Shown piece by piece: positions 17,452 to 26,505 of a stretch of 64,000 nucleotides of DNA. Location: contig JABFGI010000001.1 of NCBI GenBank assembly GCA_013112535.1, positions 242,414 to 306,413 of the forward strand. Direction: 5' to 3'. Made by a program: the position numbers and the translations under genes. The notes beneath the pieces are model-generated. The model ran no database searches. It was not told where the DNA came from and saw only the letters and a list, made by a program, of their open reading frames with translations. Numbering within the stretch: position 1 is the stretch's first letter; every line of letters starts with the position of its first letter. This DNA comes from Pseudomonadota bacterium (GTDB taxonomy: Bacteria; Pseudomonadota; Gammaproteobacteria; Eutrophobiales; Eutrophobiaceae).

Positions 17452-18419
17452 GTAAAAATGTACTGGTAACAGGAGGGCTTGGATATATAGGTGGACGTGT
17501 TTGCCAACATATATCAAGAGAATCATCAATACAACTTCGTGTAGGTACTCGTGATTACCAACAACTAAAACCAGACTGGTTAAATAATGGATGTATGGTA
17601 AATTTTGATCTTATTGATCAGAATAGTCTGGATAAAGCATGTGATGGCGTTCATAGTATTGTTCATCTAGCTGCAATTAATGAACATGATTGTGCTGCAA
17701 ATCCAGAGCAGGCACTTATCATCAATAGTCTCGGATCTGTAAAACTCCTTAACTCAGCGATCAAGGCGGGCGTTCAAAGATTTATCTATGTCTCGACAGC
17801 CCATATTTATGGTTCACCACTATCAGGAACATTGACAGAAGAAAGTTTACCGCGTCCTCAGCACCCCTATGCGATCACACATAAGACGGCAGAAGATTAT
17901 ATTTTGGCCGCTCATGACAAAGGTCAAATTAATGCTGTTGTGCTACGTTTATCTAACGGCTTTGGTTATCCGGAACGTGCAAGTGTTAGTCGCTGGACAC
18001 TATTGGTGAATGATTTGTGCAAACAAGCGATGACATCAAAAAAAATAGCACTTCATTCATCTGGAAATCAGGTGAGAGATTTTATTACTCTTGCAGATGT
18101 AGCTAGAGCTGTAGAGCATGTGCTAAATATGACAAAGGGAGAAACGTCTGATGGGCTATTTAATTTGGGTGGTGAATACTCTATGAGAATAATTGACATG
18201 GCAGAAATTATTGTCGAACGTTGCAAGAAAGTGTTTGGTTTAAAATTAAATATCGAACGCATGAATCCAGACGCAAATGAAATATCAACTCGACTTGAAT
18301 ACTCAATGGAAAAAATAAAGTCGACAGGGTTTACATTGAGATCAAATTTTAATGAAGAAATTGATGGCACATTAAAGCTTTGTCATGATTCTTTTGGGTT
18401 AGACAATATAAAATATTAA
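17448..18419 (+). CDS. NAD(P)-dependent sugar epimerase/4-ketoreductase (SDR)
   Basis: A 323-residue extended SDR with N-terminal VTGGLGYIGGRV (residues about 7-18) and a catalytic YAITHKTAE near residue 141, Tyr-x3-Lys spaced. It begins with GTG overlapping the epimerase stop by 4 bases. As the last gene of the rfbF-rfbG-epimerase set, it most likely reduces the 4-keto group to give a CDP-6-deoxyhexose. A 742-base gap with a broken gene follows. Confidence 0.75.
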   Translation: MSKNVLVTGGLGYIGGRVCQHISRESSIQLRVGTRDYQQLKPDWLNNGCMVNFDLIDQNSLDKACDGVHSIVHLAAINEHDCAANPEQALIINSLGSVKLLNSAIKAGVQRFIYVSTAHIYGSPLSGTLTEESLPRPQHPYAITHKTAEDYILAAHDKGQINAVVLRLSNGFGYPERASVSRWTLLVNDLCKQAMTSKKIALHSSGNQVRDFITLADVARAVEHVLNMTKGETSDGLFNLGGEYSMRIIDMAEIIVERCKKVFGLKLNIERMNPDANEISTRLEYSMEKIKSTGFTLRSNFNEEIDGTLKLCHDSFGLDNIKY

Positions 18420-18439
18420 CTGACGTAAAAAAATAAAAA

Positions 18440-19092
18440 ATATAAATTACTTTTTGAAAATTTTAAATTTGGGAAAAATGAAGTTTGGTTAAGTCTCTTC
18501 CTGTCAGTGAAGAGGAAGAAGAGTAGATACTTTGAGATAGTTTAATTGCAGTAAAAATTGAAAATTATTTTAATAGAAATTCCAAATATCATTCTATTCC
18601 TGTAATGGGTTACGTTGTTAAAAAACATTTCGATTCTATACCTTTTTCCTCAATTATTTTTGATATCGGAGGATGTTGCGGTTGGTATCGGAGAAATCTT
18701 AAAAAATTACGTTCTGATATTTGCATCATAATTGTTAATTTTATGAGGCAAAATTTAATTATGCAAAAATGTATTGGGTTTATTTATTATTCGCTCAATA
18801 TTAATCATGTTATCCATAATATCACCCTGTATAAGGAAAGAAATATCATAAAGAAGAAAATAATAATACGTTCTATTTAGACGTACTTGTAATAACAAAA
18901 AAACGATTTGGAAAGTATCTTTTCTCTAGAAGTTTATGATAGTTATAGTGAATATCTGTTTCATCCTGAATTGAAATTAACGATCGCAGATAAGGAAAAT
19001 ATTTTTTCGGCAGATTAGATTATTATGTAAGTGATTTACCGTTAATTTTAAGCTTGATTGCAAGACAAGCCGGTTTCGAAATGATGAAATAA
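18440..19092 (+). pseudogene. Decayed SAM-dependent methyltransferase
   Basis: This fills most of the gap 18420-19161. One piece, about 18575-18880, reads FDIGGCCGWYRRNL, a methyltransferase motif I, then IIIVNFMRQNL and a FIYYSLNINHV segment before a stop. A second piece (about 18905-19016) reads LEVYDSYSEYLFHPELKLTIADKENIFSAD and hits a stop. A frameshift then gives DYYVSDLPLILSLIARQAGFEMMK, ending at 19092. This order matches one methyltransferase broken by several frameshifts. An upstream fragment near 18440-18540 may be its N-terminus. It is very AT-rich. Confidence 0.5.
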
Positions 19093-19161
19093 TGAGAAAG
19101 CCATTAACAAAGTGTGACAATTATTAAATTACAAGAATATTTAATAAGTCAGTTATATTAA

Positions 19162-20064
19162 ATGAGATCTGAGCCACTAATATCCGTTGTAATACCAACA
19201 TATAATCATGCTCGTTTTTTGGAGTCTGCATTACAGTCTGTAGTTGATCAAAGTTATGCAGAATGGGAAGTTATTGTTGTTAATAATTATTCAGAAGATA
19301 ATACAATTGATGTAGTAAATAGTTTTAATGATTCAAGAATAAAATTAATAAATTATAAGAATCACGGAATTATTGCTGCGGGCAGGAACAAAGGAATTTC
19401 ATTATCAAAGGGAGAATATATTGCTTTTCTTGATTCTGATGATATTTGGTATCGCGATAAACTAAAGGAATGTATTTATTTATTAAATAAGGATTACGAC
19501 CTGGTCTGTCATGGAGAATACTGGGTAACTAATAGCAAGAATAGACGTAGAATTATCTATGGACCTGAGAAAAGAGCAGCTTATCGTTCGTTATTATTTG
19601 ATGGAAATTGTATCTCTACATCTGCAGCAGTTGTTCGTAAAAAAGCGTTAGATAAGGTAGAAAACTTTAATGAATCTCCTGACATGGTTACGGTCGAAGA
19701 TTATGATTTATGGCTGAGACTATCCAAAAGCGGTGCAAAGATAGGGTTTGTTGAGCGGATACTAGGTGAATTTCGAATACATGACATGAATAACAGTAAA
19801 GCAGTCATAACCAATATGTTGGCAGAACAGGCAGTAATAAATCAACATATACAGTTATTAGGAGAACTGAATACTATAGATACCTTGCGAGCGCGAAGAA
19901 GAAAAGCGTTGGTATACTATACTGCAGGACGTGGGTTTTATGCGAAACATGACTATATAAGTGCACTATCATATTTTCAGAAATCATGGTTGGTATACCC
20001 TTTTATATCAAGGCTATATGTTGCTGTAGTGCTAAGTATATTTAAAGCTCTATTAAAACAATAA
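19162..20064 (+). CDS. Glycosyltransferase family 2
   Basis: A 300-residue GT-A glycosyltransferase. It starts with ISVVIPTYNHARFLESAL and has EVIVVNNYSEDNTI, the nucleotide-binding region. The metal-binding FLDSDDIW is near residue 93 and the catalytic region VEDYDLWLRLSKSG near residue 178. The protein is cytoplasmic or peripheral, with no clear transmembrane span. It is preceded by the broken methyltransferase and followed after 36 bases by the PLP enzyme. The sugar is unknown. Confidence 0.8.
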   Translation: MRSEPLISVVIPTYNHARFLESALQSVVDQSYAEWEVIVVNNYSEDNTIDVVNSFNDSRIKLINYKNHGIIAAGRNKGISLSKGEYIAFLDSDDIWYRDKLKECIYLLNKDYDLVCHGEYWVTNSKNRRRIIYGPEKRAAYRSLLFDGNCISTSAAVVRKKALDKVENFNESPDMVTVEDYDLWLRLSKSGAKIGFVERILGEFRIHDMNNSKAVITNMLAEQAVINQHIQLLGELNTIDTLRARRRKALVYYTAGRGFYAKHDYISALSYFQKSWLVYPFISRLYVAVVLSIFKALLKQ

Positions 20065-20100
20065 TATTGCGTATCAAAAATTATATTTGTTTAATAAATT

Positions 20101-21165
20101 TTGGCTGAACAAACAAGTAATATAAAAGAACTTGTTAGGCAAATATATTTTCCGCCTATCAGTAAAGACACTAACTGGTCATTTTCCAACTTTATTGGGC
20201 ATGATAATATCAGGTATTATAGTTACGCAAGGCATGCATTATATGATGCCTTAAAACTGTGTGAGTTGAAAAAAGGTGATAAGGTTTTAATACCAAATTT
20301 TATTTGTCGCGAAGTATTGTCATCAATTAATAAAGTTGGCGCAGTGGCGGTTTATTATGATGTTACTCCAGCATTGCAGGTTAAATCACTAAATAACCTG
20401 CCTGCTGCCAAGGCTATAGTTATAGTTAATTACTTTGGTTTTCCGGCTAATCTGGATAGTATACGTGAATATTGTTTATATCATGCCCCTATTGTTATTG
20501 AAGATAATTCACATGGTTTTTTAAGTAAAGATAATGACAATAAACCACTGGGTACAAGAACAGATATTGGGATATTCAGTCTCAGAAAAAGTATGCCAGT
20601 TATAAATGGTGCTGCTCTAGTCATTAATGATTCAGTGTTAAAGTCACGATTGAATAAGCAGTTGAATTATGTTTCTGATACTACGGAATTTAAATATGAA
20701 TGCTTTAAAAAAAAGATAAAAATGCTTGTTCCGAGCAAAAGGTATAGTTTGATAATCAAGCTTGTGAAAATAAAACAAAGAATCAGGCGCCTGCTAAAAG
20801 GTACACCTGTTATAATATCTTCATTAGAATCCGAATATAATCTTCCGTATAAACCAAACCCGCATATTGATTTAAAGAAATACATCAAAACTATTTTGGT
20901 AGATGAAGAAATTGAACGAAGGAGGTCATTATATAAGTACCTCACCGATTATTTAGGGCAGGAAGTAGAACTGATTGTAACAAAACTTGACGGTAATGTT
21001 GTTCCATATGTGTTTCCATTCCATTGTAATGAGATTGATAAGATTAAAATAAAATTAAAAAAGATAAATCTCAGTTGTTACAAATGGCCGGAATTGCCGG
21101 AACAAATTCAATCGTCTTGTCCTGATTATTACAAGAATGTATGGATGGTTCCTTTTTTATGGTGA
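20101..21165 (+). CDS. DegT/DnrJ-type PLP-dependent aminotransferase-like protein
   Basis: A 354-residue protein of the DegT/DnrJ/EryC1 fold. YYSYARHALYDALKLCELKKGD matches the family's N-terminal region, and DKVLIPNFICREV the next strand. VIEDNSHGF and GTRTDIGIFSLRKS correspond to the PLP-contact segment and the Schiff-base lysine region. It is slightly short, and the glycine-rich stretch after the lysine (PVINGAALV) differs from the usual TGEGG, so activity may differ. A TTG start is used, since no ATG is near. The end overlaps the FemAB-like gene. Confidence 0.6.
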   Translation: MAEQTSNIKELVRQIYFPPISKDTNWSFSNFIGHDNIRYYSYARHALYDALKLCELKKGDKVLIPNFICREVLSSINKVGAVAVYYDVTPALQVKSLNNLPAAKAIVIVNYFGFPANLDSIREYCLYHAPIVIEDNSHGFLSKDNDNKPLGTRTDIGIFSLRKSMPVINGAALVINDSVLKSRLNKQLNYVSDTTEFKYECFKKKIKMLVPSKRYSLIIKLVKIKQRIRRLLKGTPVIISSLESEYNLPYKPNPHIDLKKYIKTILVDEEIERRRSLYKYLTDYLGQEVELIVTKLDGNVVPYVFPFHCNEIDKIKIKLKKINLSCYKWPELPEQIQSSCPDYYKNVWMVPFLW

Positions 21166-22136
21166 CATGGAGGTTGTTTGATAAAGCTGATGAAAATGGT
21201 GAGACGTGGGATGAATTGCTTTCTGTATTCGCTCATCGTTCTTATGCTCAATTATACAGTTGGGGCGAATACAAAAAAAAACTCGGTTGGCATGTATTAA
21301 GAGTAGTGGCTGAGAATAATAACGGTGACAGTATTGCCTTTGCGCAGGGCTTATATAAAACATACCCAATTGGTTTGGCTATTATGTGGATTCCAGGTGG
21401 CCCTGTTGGAGATATGTCATCGATAAATACGGAATTGTTCGACGTACTGTATAAATATAGCAGTTGCAAGTTTCTGTATTGTCGTGTTTCTCCCCTTGTT
21501 GATAATGCTAGCTTGCAAAATAGTACTTCATGGAGTCAGGTACAGTACTCATTAAATTCTAGTAAAAACATGATGCTAGAATTGAATGATTTCGATAATA
21601 AAAACAAACTAACAAAAAATTGGAGAAAAAATCTAAGAAGGTCAGGGAATCATGATCTGATTTCAGAAAAGATTGAAGCTCCGAATTATCAAATCATTGA
21701 GTCCATTTACAGGGATATGGAGAAATACAAAGGAATAGATGCCCAGTACTCATCTTTAGAACTCAAAAATATATTCAAGTTTTTATCCAGTTATATCACA
21801 TTATACATTTGCAAGAATGCTGATGGCAAACCGATTGCAGTTAGAGGTTGTATAATCCATAAAGACAAAGCATGGGATTTTATTGCTGCCAGTAATCAGG
21901 AAGGTAGAAAAAAATATGCGTCATATAAGTTGCTCTGGGATATCATTAATAATTGCGCCTCACGAAATGTATGTACTTATGACATGGGTGGAATAGATCC
22001 TGTTAATAATTCTGGCGTATGGAATTTTAAAAAAGGTACAGGTGCGACAGAAATAATATACGAAGGTGAGTATGAAAAAGCTTCTATCCCATTGCTTGCG
22101 TTGTTCATAAATTTGTATATTAAATATTTAAAATGA
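21141..22136 (+). CDS. FemAB/GNAT-fold aminoacyl- or acyltransferase
   Basis: A 331-residue double-GNAT-fold protein of the FemAB/BioF2-like group. SYAQLYSWGEYKKKLGW near residue 34 and KNWRKNLRRS near residue 154 are the typical fold markers, and the C-terminus ends with YDMGGIDP and NFKKGTGA. FemAB enzymes transfer amino acids from aminoacyl-tRNA, or acyl groups, to amino groups. It overlaps the PLP-enzyme gene by 25 bases and the deacetylase gene by 4. A second ATG at 21159 is possible; neither has a clear ribosome site. It probably acylates an amino sugar freed by its partners. Confidence 0.7.
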   Translation: MDGSFFMVTWRLFDKADENGETWDELLSVFAHRSYAQLYSWGEYKKKLGWHVLRVVAENNNGDSIAFAQGLYKTYPIGLAIMWIPGGPVGDMSSINTELFDVLYKYSSCKFLYCRVSPLVDNASLQNSTSWSQVQYSLNSSKNMMLELNDFDNKNKLTKNWRKNLRRSGNHDLISEKIEAPNYQIIESIYRDMEKYKGIDAQYSSLELKNIFKFLSSYITLYICKNADGKPIAVRGCIIHKDKAWDFIAASNQEGRKKYASYKLLWDIINNCASRNVCTYDMGGIDPVNNSGVWNFKKGTGATEIIYEGEYEKASIPLLALFINLYIKYLK

Positions 22137-22912
22137 ACTGGAAACATAAACTTGCTTATGGTTTATTTAGCCAGGCAACGGATTTTTACAAACATAAAAG
22201 GAATGGATTAAGAATTTTGGCCTATCATTCTGTAGGCACACCGGCATACCACGATGAGATGGACTTGTATAATGTCTGTCCATTAATGTTCGAAGAACAT
22301 ATTGCATCATTAAAAAAATATCAGAATATAAATGTAAGTTCGTTAAATAATCTAGAGATAGGCGATGACAATTTGGCTATCGCATTTACATTTGATGATG
22401 GGTATGTAGATAACCTAAAGTATGTAGCGCCGTTGATGGAGGAATATCAGTATCCATGGCATATATATGTCGTAACTGATTTTATCAAAAACAAAAAAAA
22501 AGGGTTTATGAATTCAGCAGATTTGCAGGAATTGTCTGAATACAAATATGTAACAATAGGATCGCATGGGAAATCACACGTCCATTTGTCTGAATGTAAT
22601 AACGAACAATTAATAAAAGAATTGCACGACAGTAAAAAATATTTGGAAGATCTGTTAAGTAAAAATATTAATTCAATATCTTACCCATATGGTTCTGTAA
22701 GCAAAAGAGTCGTGGATGAAGCCAGGAATGCGGGTTATGACATTGGTTGTAGTAGTTATATTAATATTAATCGCTCGAATAAAGATGCAATGAGTTTATG
22801 CAGAACACCAATTTTTTCTTACGATAATTCCAAAATGGTTGCGCAGAAAATGTTCGGCATGTGGGATTGGATGAAATACTTTATGATAGATTCTTATAAA
22901 ACAATTGATTAG
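22133..22912 (+). CDS. Polysaccharide deacetylase (NodB family)
   Basis: A 259-residue carbohydrate esterase family 4 protein. The metal-binding aspartates are in FTFDDGYVDN (about residue 83), the His pair in SHGKSHVHL (about 143), and a catalytic segment is ISYPYGS near 185. No signal peptide or membrane anchor is evident, so it may work on a cytoplasmic intermediate. It overlaps the FemAB-like gene by 4 bases. Together with it, the likely job is N-deacetylation then N-acylation of an amino sugar. Confidence 0.8.
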   Translation: MNWKHKLAYGLFSQATDFYKHKRNGLRILAYHSVGTPAYHDEMDLYNVCPLMFEEHIASLKKYQNINVSSLNNLEIGDDNLAIAFTFDDGYVDNLKYVAPLMEEYQYPWHIYVVTDFIKNKKKGFMNSADLQELSEYKYVTIGSHGKSHVHLSECNNEQLIKELHDSKKYLEDLLSKNINSISYPYGSVSKRVVDEARNAGYDIGCSSYININRSNKDAMSLCRTPIFSYDNSKMVAQKMFGMWDWMKYFMIDSYKTID

Positions 22913-23006
22913 AAAAATAGAAATGATGGGTGTTTCTTTATGACTATTAATTATTTATGAAATATATTAAATTATTTTTTGAGAACGTAACTGTAGGAGT
23001 GTTGCT

Positions 23007-23708
23007 TTGACGTCTTCCTTGAATGCAATATTGCTTTGTGGTGGTAAGGGAGAACGTCTAAGGCCGTTAACAGAGTCTTTACCAAAGCCACTGGTTTCGA
23101 TAAAGGGTAAACCAATACTCAGACATATTCTTGATTATTTATCTAACAGTCCTATCAATCATTATTTTATTGCTGCTGGGTACGAGGCAAAGAAAATACA
23201 TGAGTATTTCTTAAACCACCCACCAGAAAACAAGGAAGTGACAATTGTCGATTCAGGGGATGCGGATATTATCGAGCGTATTCGGTCATGTGCAAAATCA
23301 ATCAAAGGTGACGGGTTTCTGGTGCTTTATGGTGATACCTTGTCGGATATAAATATAAATGAATTACTGGAGTTTCATTCTGGACACAACGGCCGCGCAA
23401 CGGTCACACTGTGGCCACTGCGGAGTCCATTTGGTGTTATGGATGTGGATGCACAAGGAAGGGTTGAATCGTATGCAGAAAAACCAATACTTGATAAATG
23501 GATCAATATTGGTTTCTTTTATTTCTCCACTGAACTAATAACAATATTGGAACGATTCGAAAAATTTGAGGCTTTTCTAGAGTATTTAATAAGCAAACAG
23601 GAATTGTACGCGTTCAAACATAATGGCATGCATATTACTGTGAATACGCAGAAAGAACTCAGTGACGCAGAAGATAACATTGAATTATTAAGGATAAATC
23701 ATGCTTGA
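23007..23708 (+). CDS. Sugar-1-phosphate nucleotidyltransferase
   Basis: A 233-residue nucleotidyltransferase with LLCGGKGERLRPLTESLPKP at the N-terminus and VLYGDTLSDININELL near residue 110, which resembles RfbF. It is shorter than RfbF (259 at 15147) and only partly similar. It starts with TTG behind TAGGAG at 22995-23000. It ends inside the start of a 4,6-dehydratase gene (8-base overlap), so the two act as a pair. The nucleotide (CTP or GTP) and sugar are unclear. Confidence 0.75.
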   Translation: MTSSLNAILLCGGKGERLRPLTESLPKPLVSIKGKPILRHILDYLSNSPINHYFIAAGYEAKKIHEYFLNHPPENKEVTIVDSGDADIIERIRSCAKSIKGDGFLVLYGDTLSDININELLEFHSGHNGRATVTLWPLRSPFGVMDVDAQGRVESYAEKPILDKWINIGFFYFSTELITILERFEKFEAFLEYLISKQELYAFKHNGMHITVNTQKELSDAEDNIELLRINHA

Positions 23709-24720
23709 TTATTGGAAAGGTAAAAATGTTTTCATAACTGGAATAAACGGCTTTATCGGAGGCAATCTGGCTAAGACGTTACTCGATAGAGGAGCGAATA
23801 TAGCGGGTCTTATCCGCAACAGAGATCGGAAAACATTACTCTTTTACGAGGGACTTGCTGACAGGGTGACCCTGATCCAGGGCGAGTTGGTAGACAGACA
23901 ACTACTCGAAAGCATTATCGCTGAGCAACAGATTGACGCAGTATTTCATTTTGCCGCGCAGGTAGAAGTTGGTGTTGGTATAAAGAATCCGTATCTGACT
24001 TTTGAAACGAATATCCGAGGCACGTATTGTTTAATGGAAGCGATTCGTACCAGTGGTCAGAAGGTACAATCCATCGTTGTTGCATCGACAGATAAATCGT
24101 ATGGTTCATACCCAAAGGAACTCATGCCCTATAAAGAAGATTACCCTCTGAAACCCGAGTATCCATATGATATTTCCAAGGCCTGTGCAGATATGATTGC
24201 TCAAAGCTATGCGAGTGATATTTTTAAATTGCCGGTTGTGGTGACTCGATTTTGTAATATTTATGGGCCTGGACAATTAAATTTTTCAGCAGTTATCCCC
24301 GATGGTATACGGTCAGCACTTGGGTATACAAAATTTATACCCCGGGGTGATGGATCTCAGATAAGAGATTTCATCTATGTTGAAGATGTGTCAGATCTTT
24401 ATATGTCTATAGGAAAGCTATTAGGCAGCAAACCAGAAAAAATATCTGGTGAGATTTTTAATGCAGGAACTAATACGCCTCATTCAGTAAGAGAAGTACT
24501 TGAAATGATATTTTCAAAAATTGGAAATACTAAGGAATTAGAAGAAGTCATTGCACTCATGCAAGGCAAACAGACATCTGGAGAAATTGAAGCTCAATAC
24601 ATGGATTATGAGAAAGTAAATAAATATACAGGCTGGAAGCCGAGACATTCTTTGGAACAGGGAATGGAAAAGACAATTGAGTGGTATGAAAAATATTTAA
24701 AGGTAAAAAATGAGCTTTGA
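23701..24720 (+). CDS. NDP-sugar 4,6-dehydratase-like SDR
   Basis: A 339-residue extended SDR related to GDP-mannose and CDP-glucose 4,6-dehydratases. The NAD motif is ITGINGFIGGNL (about residues 12-23). VASTDKSYGSYP gives the catalytic Thr-Asp pair, and YPYDISKACADM the Tyr-x3-Lys. It starts inside the nucleotidyltransferase gene and ends overlapping the next glycosyltransferase start by 11 bases. This is the second nucleotidyltransferase/dehydratase pair of the locus, so another 6-deoxy sugar is likely. Confidence 0.78.
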   Translation: MLDYWKGKNVFITGINGFIGGNLAKTLLDRGANIAGLIRNRDRKTLLFYEGLADRVTLIQGELVDRQLLESIIAEQQIDAVFHFAAQVEVGVGIKNPYLTFETNIRGTYCLMEAIRTSGQKVQSIVVASTDKSYGSYPKELMPYKEDYPLKPEYPYDISKACADMIAQSYASDIFKLPVVVTRFCNIYGPGQLNFSAVIPDGIRSALGYTKFIPRGDGSQIRDFIYVEDVSDLYMSIGKLLGSKPEKISGEIFNAGTNTPHSVREVLEMIFSKIGNTKELEEVIALMQGKQTSGEIEAQYMDYEKVNKYTGWKPRHSLEQGMEKTIEWYEKYLKVKNEL

Positions 24721-25669
24721 TATTACAGTTGTAATTCCTTATCACAATGAAGAAAAAACACTCGGCACAACTCTTGAGCTAATAAGCCAACAGACATATC
24801 AACCAAAAGAAGTGTTGTTTGTTAATTCATCTTCCACGGATGGTAGCAGTGAATTGATTGACCAATGGATAAAAGAAAATCAAGGAGGGAATGGTTGTTG
24901 CTATCGAAATATATTTGAAAATACCGATACGCCTTCATCATCAAAAAATGTTGGTATTCGGTTGTCACAAACTGAGTGGGTTGCATTCATGGATTGTGGA
25001 TTGCTTTTTTCAAAAGATTGGCTTGAATTACAAGTAAATTATGTAGATATAAATGGGGGTGACATTGTTTCGGGTGTTTGTGAATTAAGTGGAGTTAATT
25101 TAGTTGATGTTTGTTGCGTAGTACAAACCTATGGTTATAAAACAAAAAGAACTGTAGTGCCTTCGACATTGGTCAGGAAATCCGTGTTTGATATAACTGG
25201 GTTATTTCTCGAGAACCGACGCGCAGGTTATGATGAAGCGTGGCGCACGTCTCTAATGAAAGCAGAGATAAATCGTGGATTAAATGAAGATGTTATTGTT
25301 CGTTATAACGGGGTGAATTATGCGGTTTCTATTTGTTCATTATTTAGGAAAATGATCGAGTATTCAAAACCTGCAGTAGGGATAAAAAATTACTATATGC
25401 CTTATATATATACTGGTATAACGTTATTACTTAGTGTGTCGATATTTATTAACCTAAATATTGTTATTTGGTTTATAGGTGCTTACATATTTGGACGAGG
25501 TTTTATAATACCAGTAATTAGATCAAAAGGATTTAAGGTGTTCGTCGAACAGCCATTTTTAATTTTTTTTACTGTGCCCGTTGGTTTCGTTATGGATTCA
25601 GGTAAATTATTTGGTTTTTTACAGGGTATCTATTTTTATCACCTGGGTGGTAACCGAAAGTTTAAATAA
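24710..25669 (+). CDS. Glycosyltransferase family 2 with C-terminal membrane part
   Basis: A 319-residue protein with a GT-A N-terminus (VVIPYHNEEKTLGTTLEL) and hydrophobic segments from about residue 230 onward that would anchor it in the inner membrane. The expected metal-binding Asp-x-Asp reads FMDCGLLF near residue 94, so only the first Asp is present. It overlaps the dehydratase stop by 11 bases. The reduced motif may mean a metal-independent or inactive enzyme. Confidence 0.7.
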   Translation: MSFDITVVIPYHNEEKTLGTTLELISQQTYQPKEVLFVNSSSTDGSSELIDQWIKENQGGNGCCYRNIFENTDTPSSSKNVGIRLSQTEWVAFMDCGLLFSKDWLELQVNYVDINGGDIVSGVCELSGVNLVDVCCVVQTYGYKTKRTVVPSTLVRKSVFDITGLFLENRRAGYDEAWRTSLMKAEINRGLNEDVIVRYNGVNYAVSICSLFRKMIEYSKPAVGIKNYYMPYIYTGITLLLSVSIFINLNIVIWFIGAYIFGRGFIIPVIRSKGFKVFVEQPFLIFFTVPVGFVMDSGKLFGFLQGIYFYHLGGNRKFK

Positions 25670-25773
25670 GAAGTATATAAATTATTAGTAAACGTCATTG
25701 AGTAAAGGTGACGTGTTATCAAGATCAAAACATAAATATAAGCTATTAACGAAATAACGAAGGCTAATTACAA

Positions 25774-26505
25774 ATGGTGATAAAAGAGTTTATAGCTAAA
25801 CATAATTCTAATGCATGGGTATTATTTTATTTTGGTGTCATTACATTTGTATACATGTTATGTGCGAGTTCATTCATACAAATTTATGTAATACAGGTAT
25901 TGTTTCCTCAGTTTAATTTAGGCGATGGTCTTGCCGTATTTGACTCTGCAGGTTTTGATCAAATTGCAAAAAGTAAAGCCATTGAGATAAACGAAAAAGG
26001 TTGGGGAGCATGGGAATTGCGCCCAAGAGGTAATACGGGTAATGCAGGACAATCGCCGTCGGGTATTGCTTCGTTCTTTTACACTCTTTGGGCACCAAAG
26101 CCCTATGTCATGTTACCGTTTAATGCCTTTGTGCATGCACTTAGTGGATGTTTGGTCGTATGGTTGTTAAGAATTTTTTATTCATGGGTTCCTTCCCTTT
26201 TGGGTGGAGCACTATTTGTATTGAATCCAGCGGCAATGGAATGGGCTGCACAAATTCACCGTGATGGTATATTTATCCTTGGCAATTTAATGGTCTTAGC
26301 TAGTCTATTTCATTTATTCAAGATTTTAGAAACTGGCAAAATAAGTAATATGATATGGAGTATGTTTTTAGGTATGTTTGGTACATCATTAGTTTGGGTG
26401 GCACGCCCTTATTGGATTCAAGTGCTAATCACATCAATAATATTATGCATGATCTCTGTAAGATTTTTATATGCAGTCAAAGGTAAGGATAGAAATGAAA
26501 AGTAA
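25774..26505 (+). CDS. Polytopic membrane protein, part 1 of a possible two-part transferase/polymerase
   Basis: A 243-residue inner membrane protein with about five hydrophobic segments. The stretch LNPAAMEWAAQIHRDGIFIL near residue 152 resembles membrane glycosyltransferases of the GT39-like class. The stop overlaps the next gene by 11 bases, and the downstream ORF continues with more membrane helices, suggesting a two-subunit protein or a gene split by a frameshift. Because the flippase follows at once, a polymerase (Wzy) role is possible. I do not recognise a named family. Confidence 0.5.
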   Translation: MVIKEFIAKHNSNAWVLFYFGVITFVYMLCASSFIQIYVIQVLFPQFNLGDGLAVFDSAGFDQIAKSKAIEINEKGWGAWELRPRGNTGNAGQSPSGIASFFYTLWAPKPYVMLPFNAFVHALSGCLVVWLLRIFYSWVPSLLGGALFVLNPAAMEWAAQIHRDGIFILGNLMVLASLFHLFKILETGKISNMIWSMFLGMFGTSLVWVARPYWIQVLITSIILCMISVRFLYAVKGKDRNEK

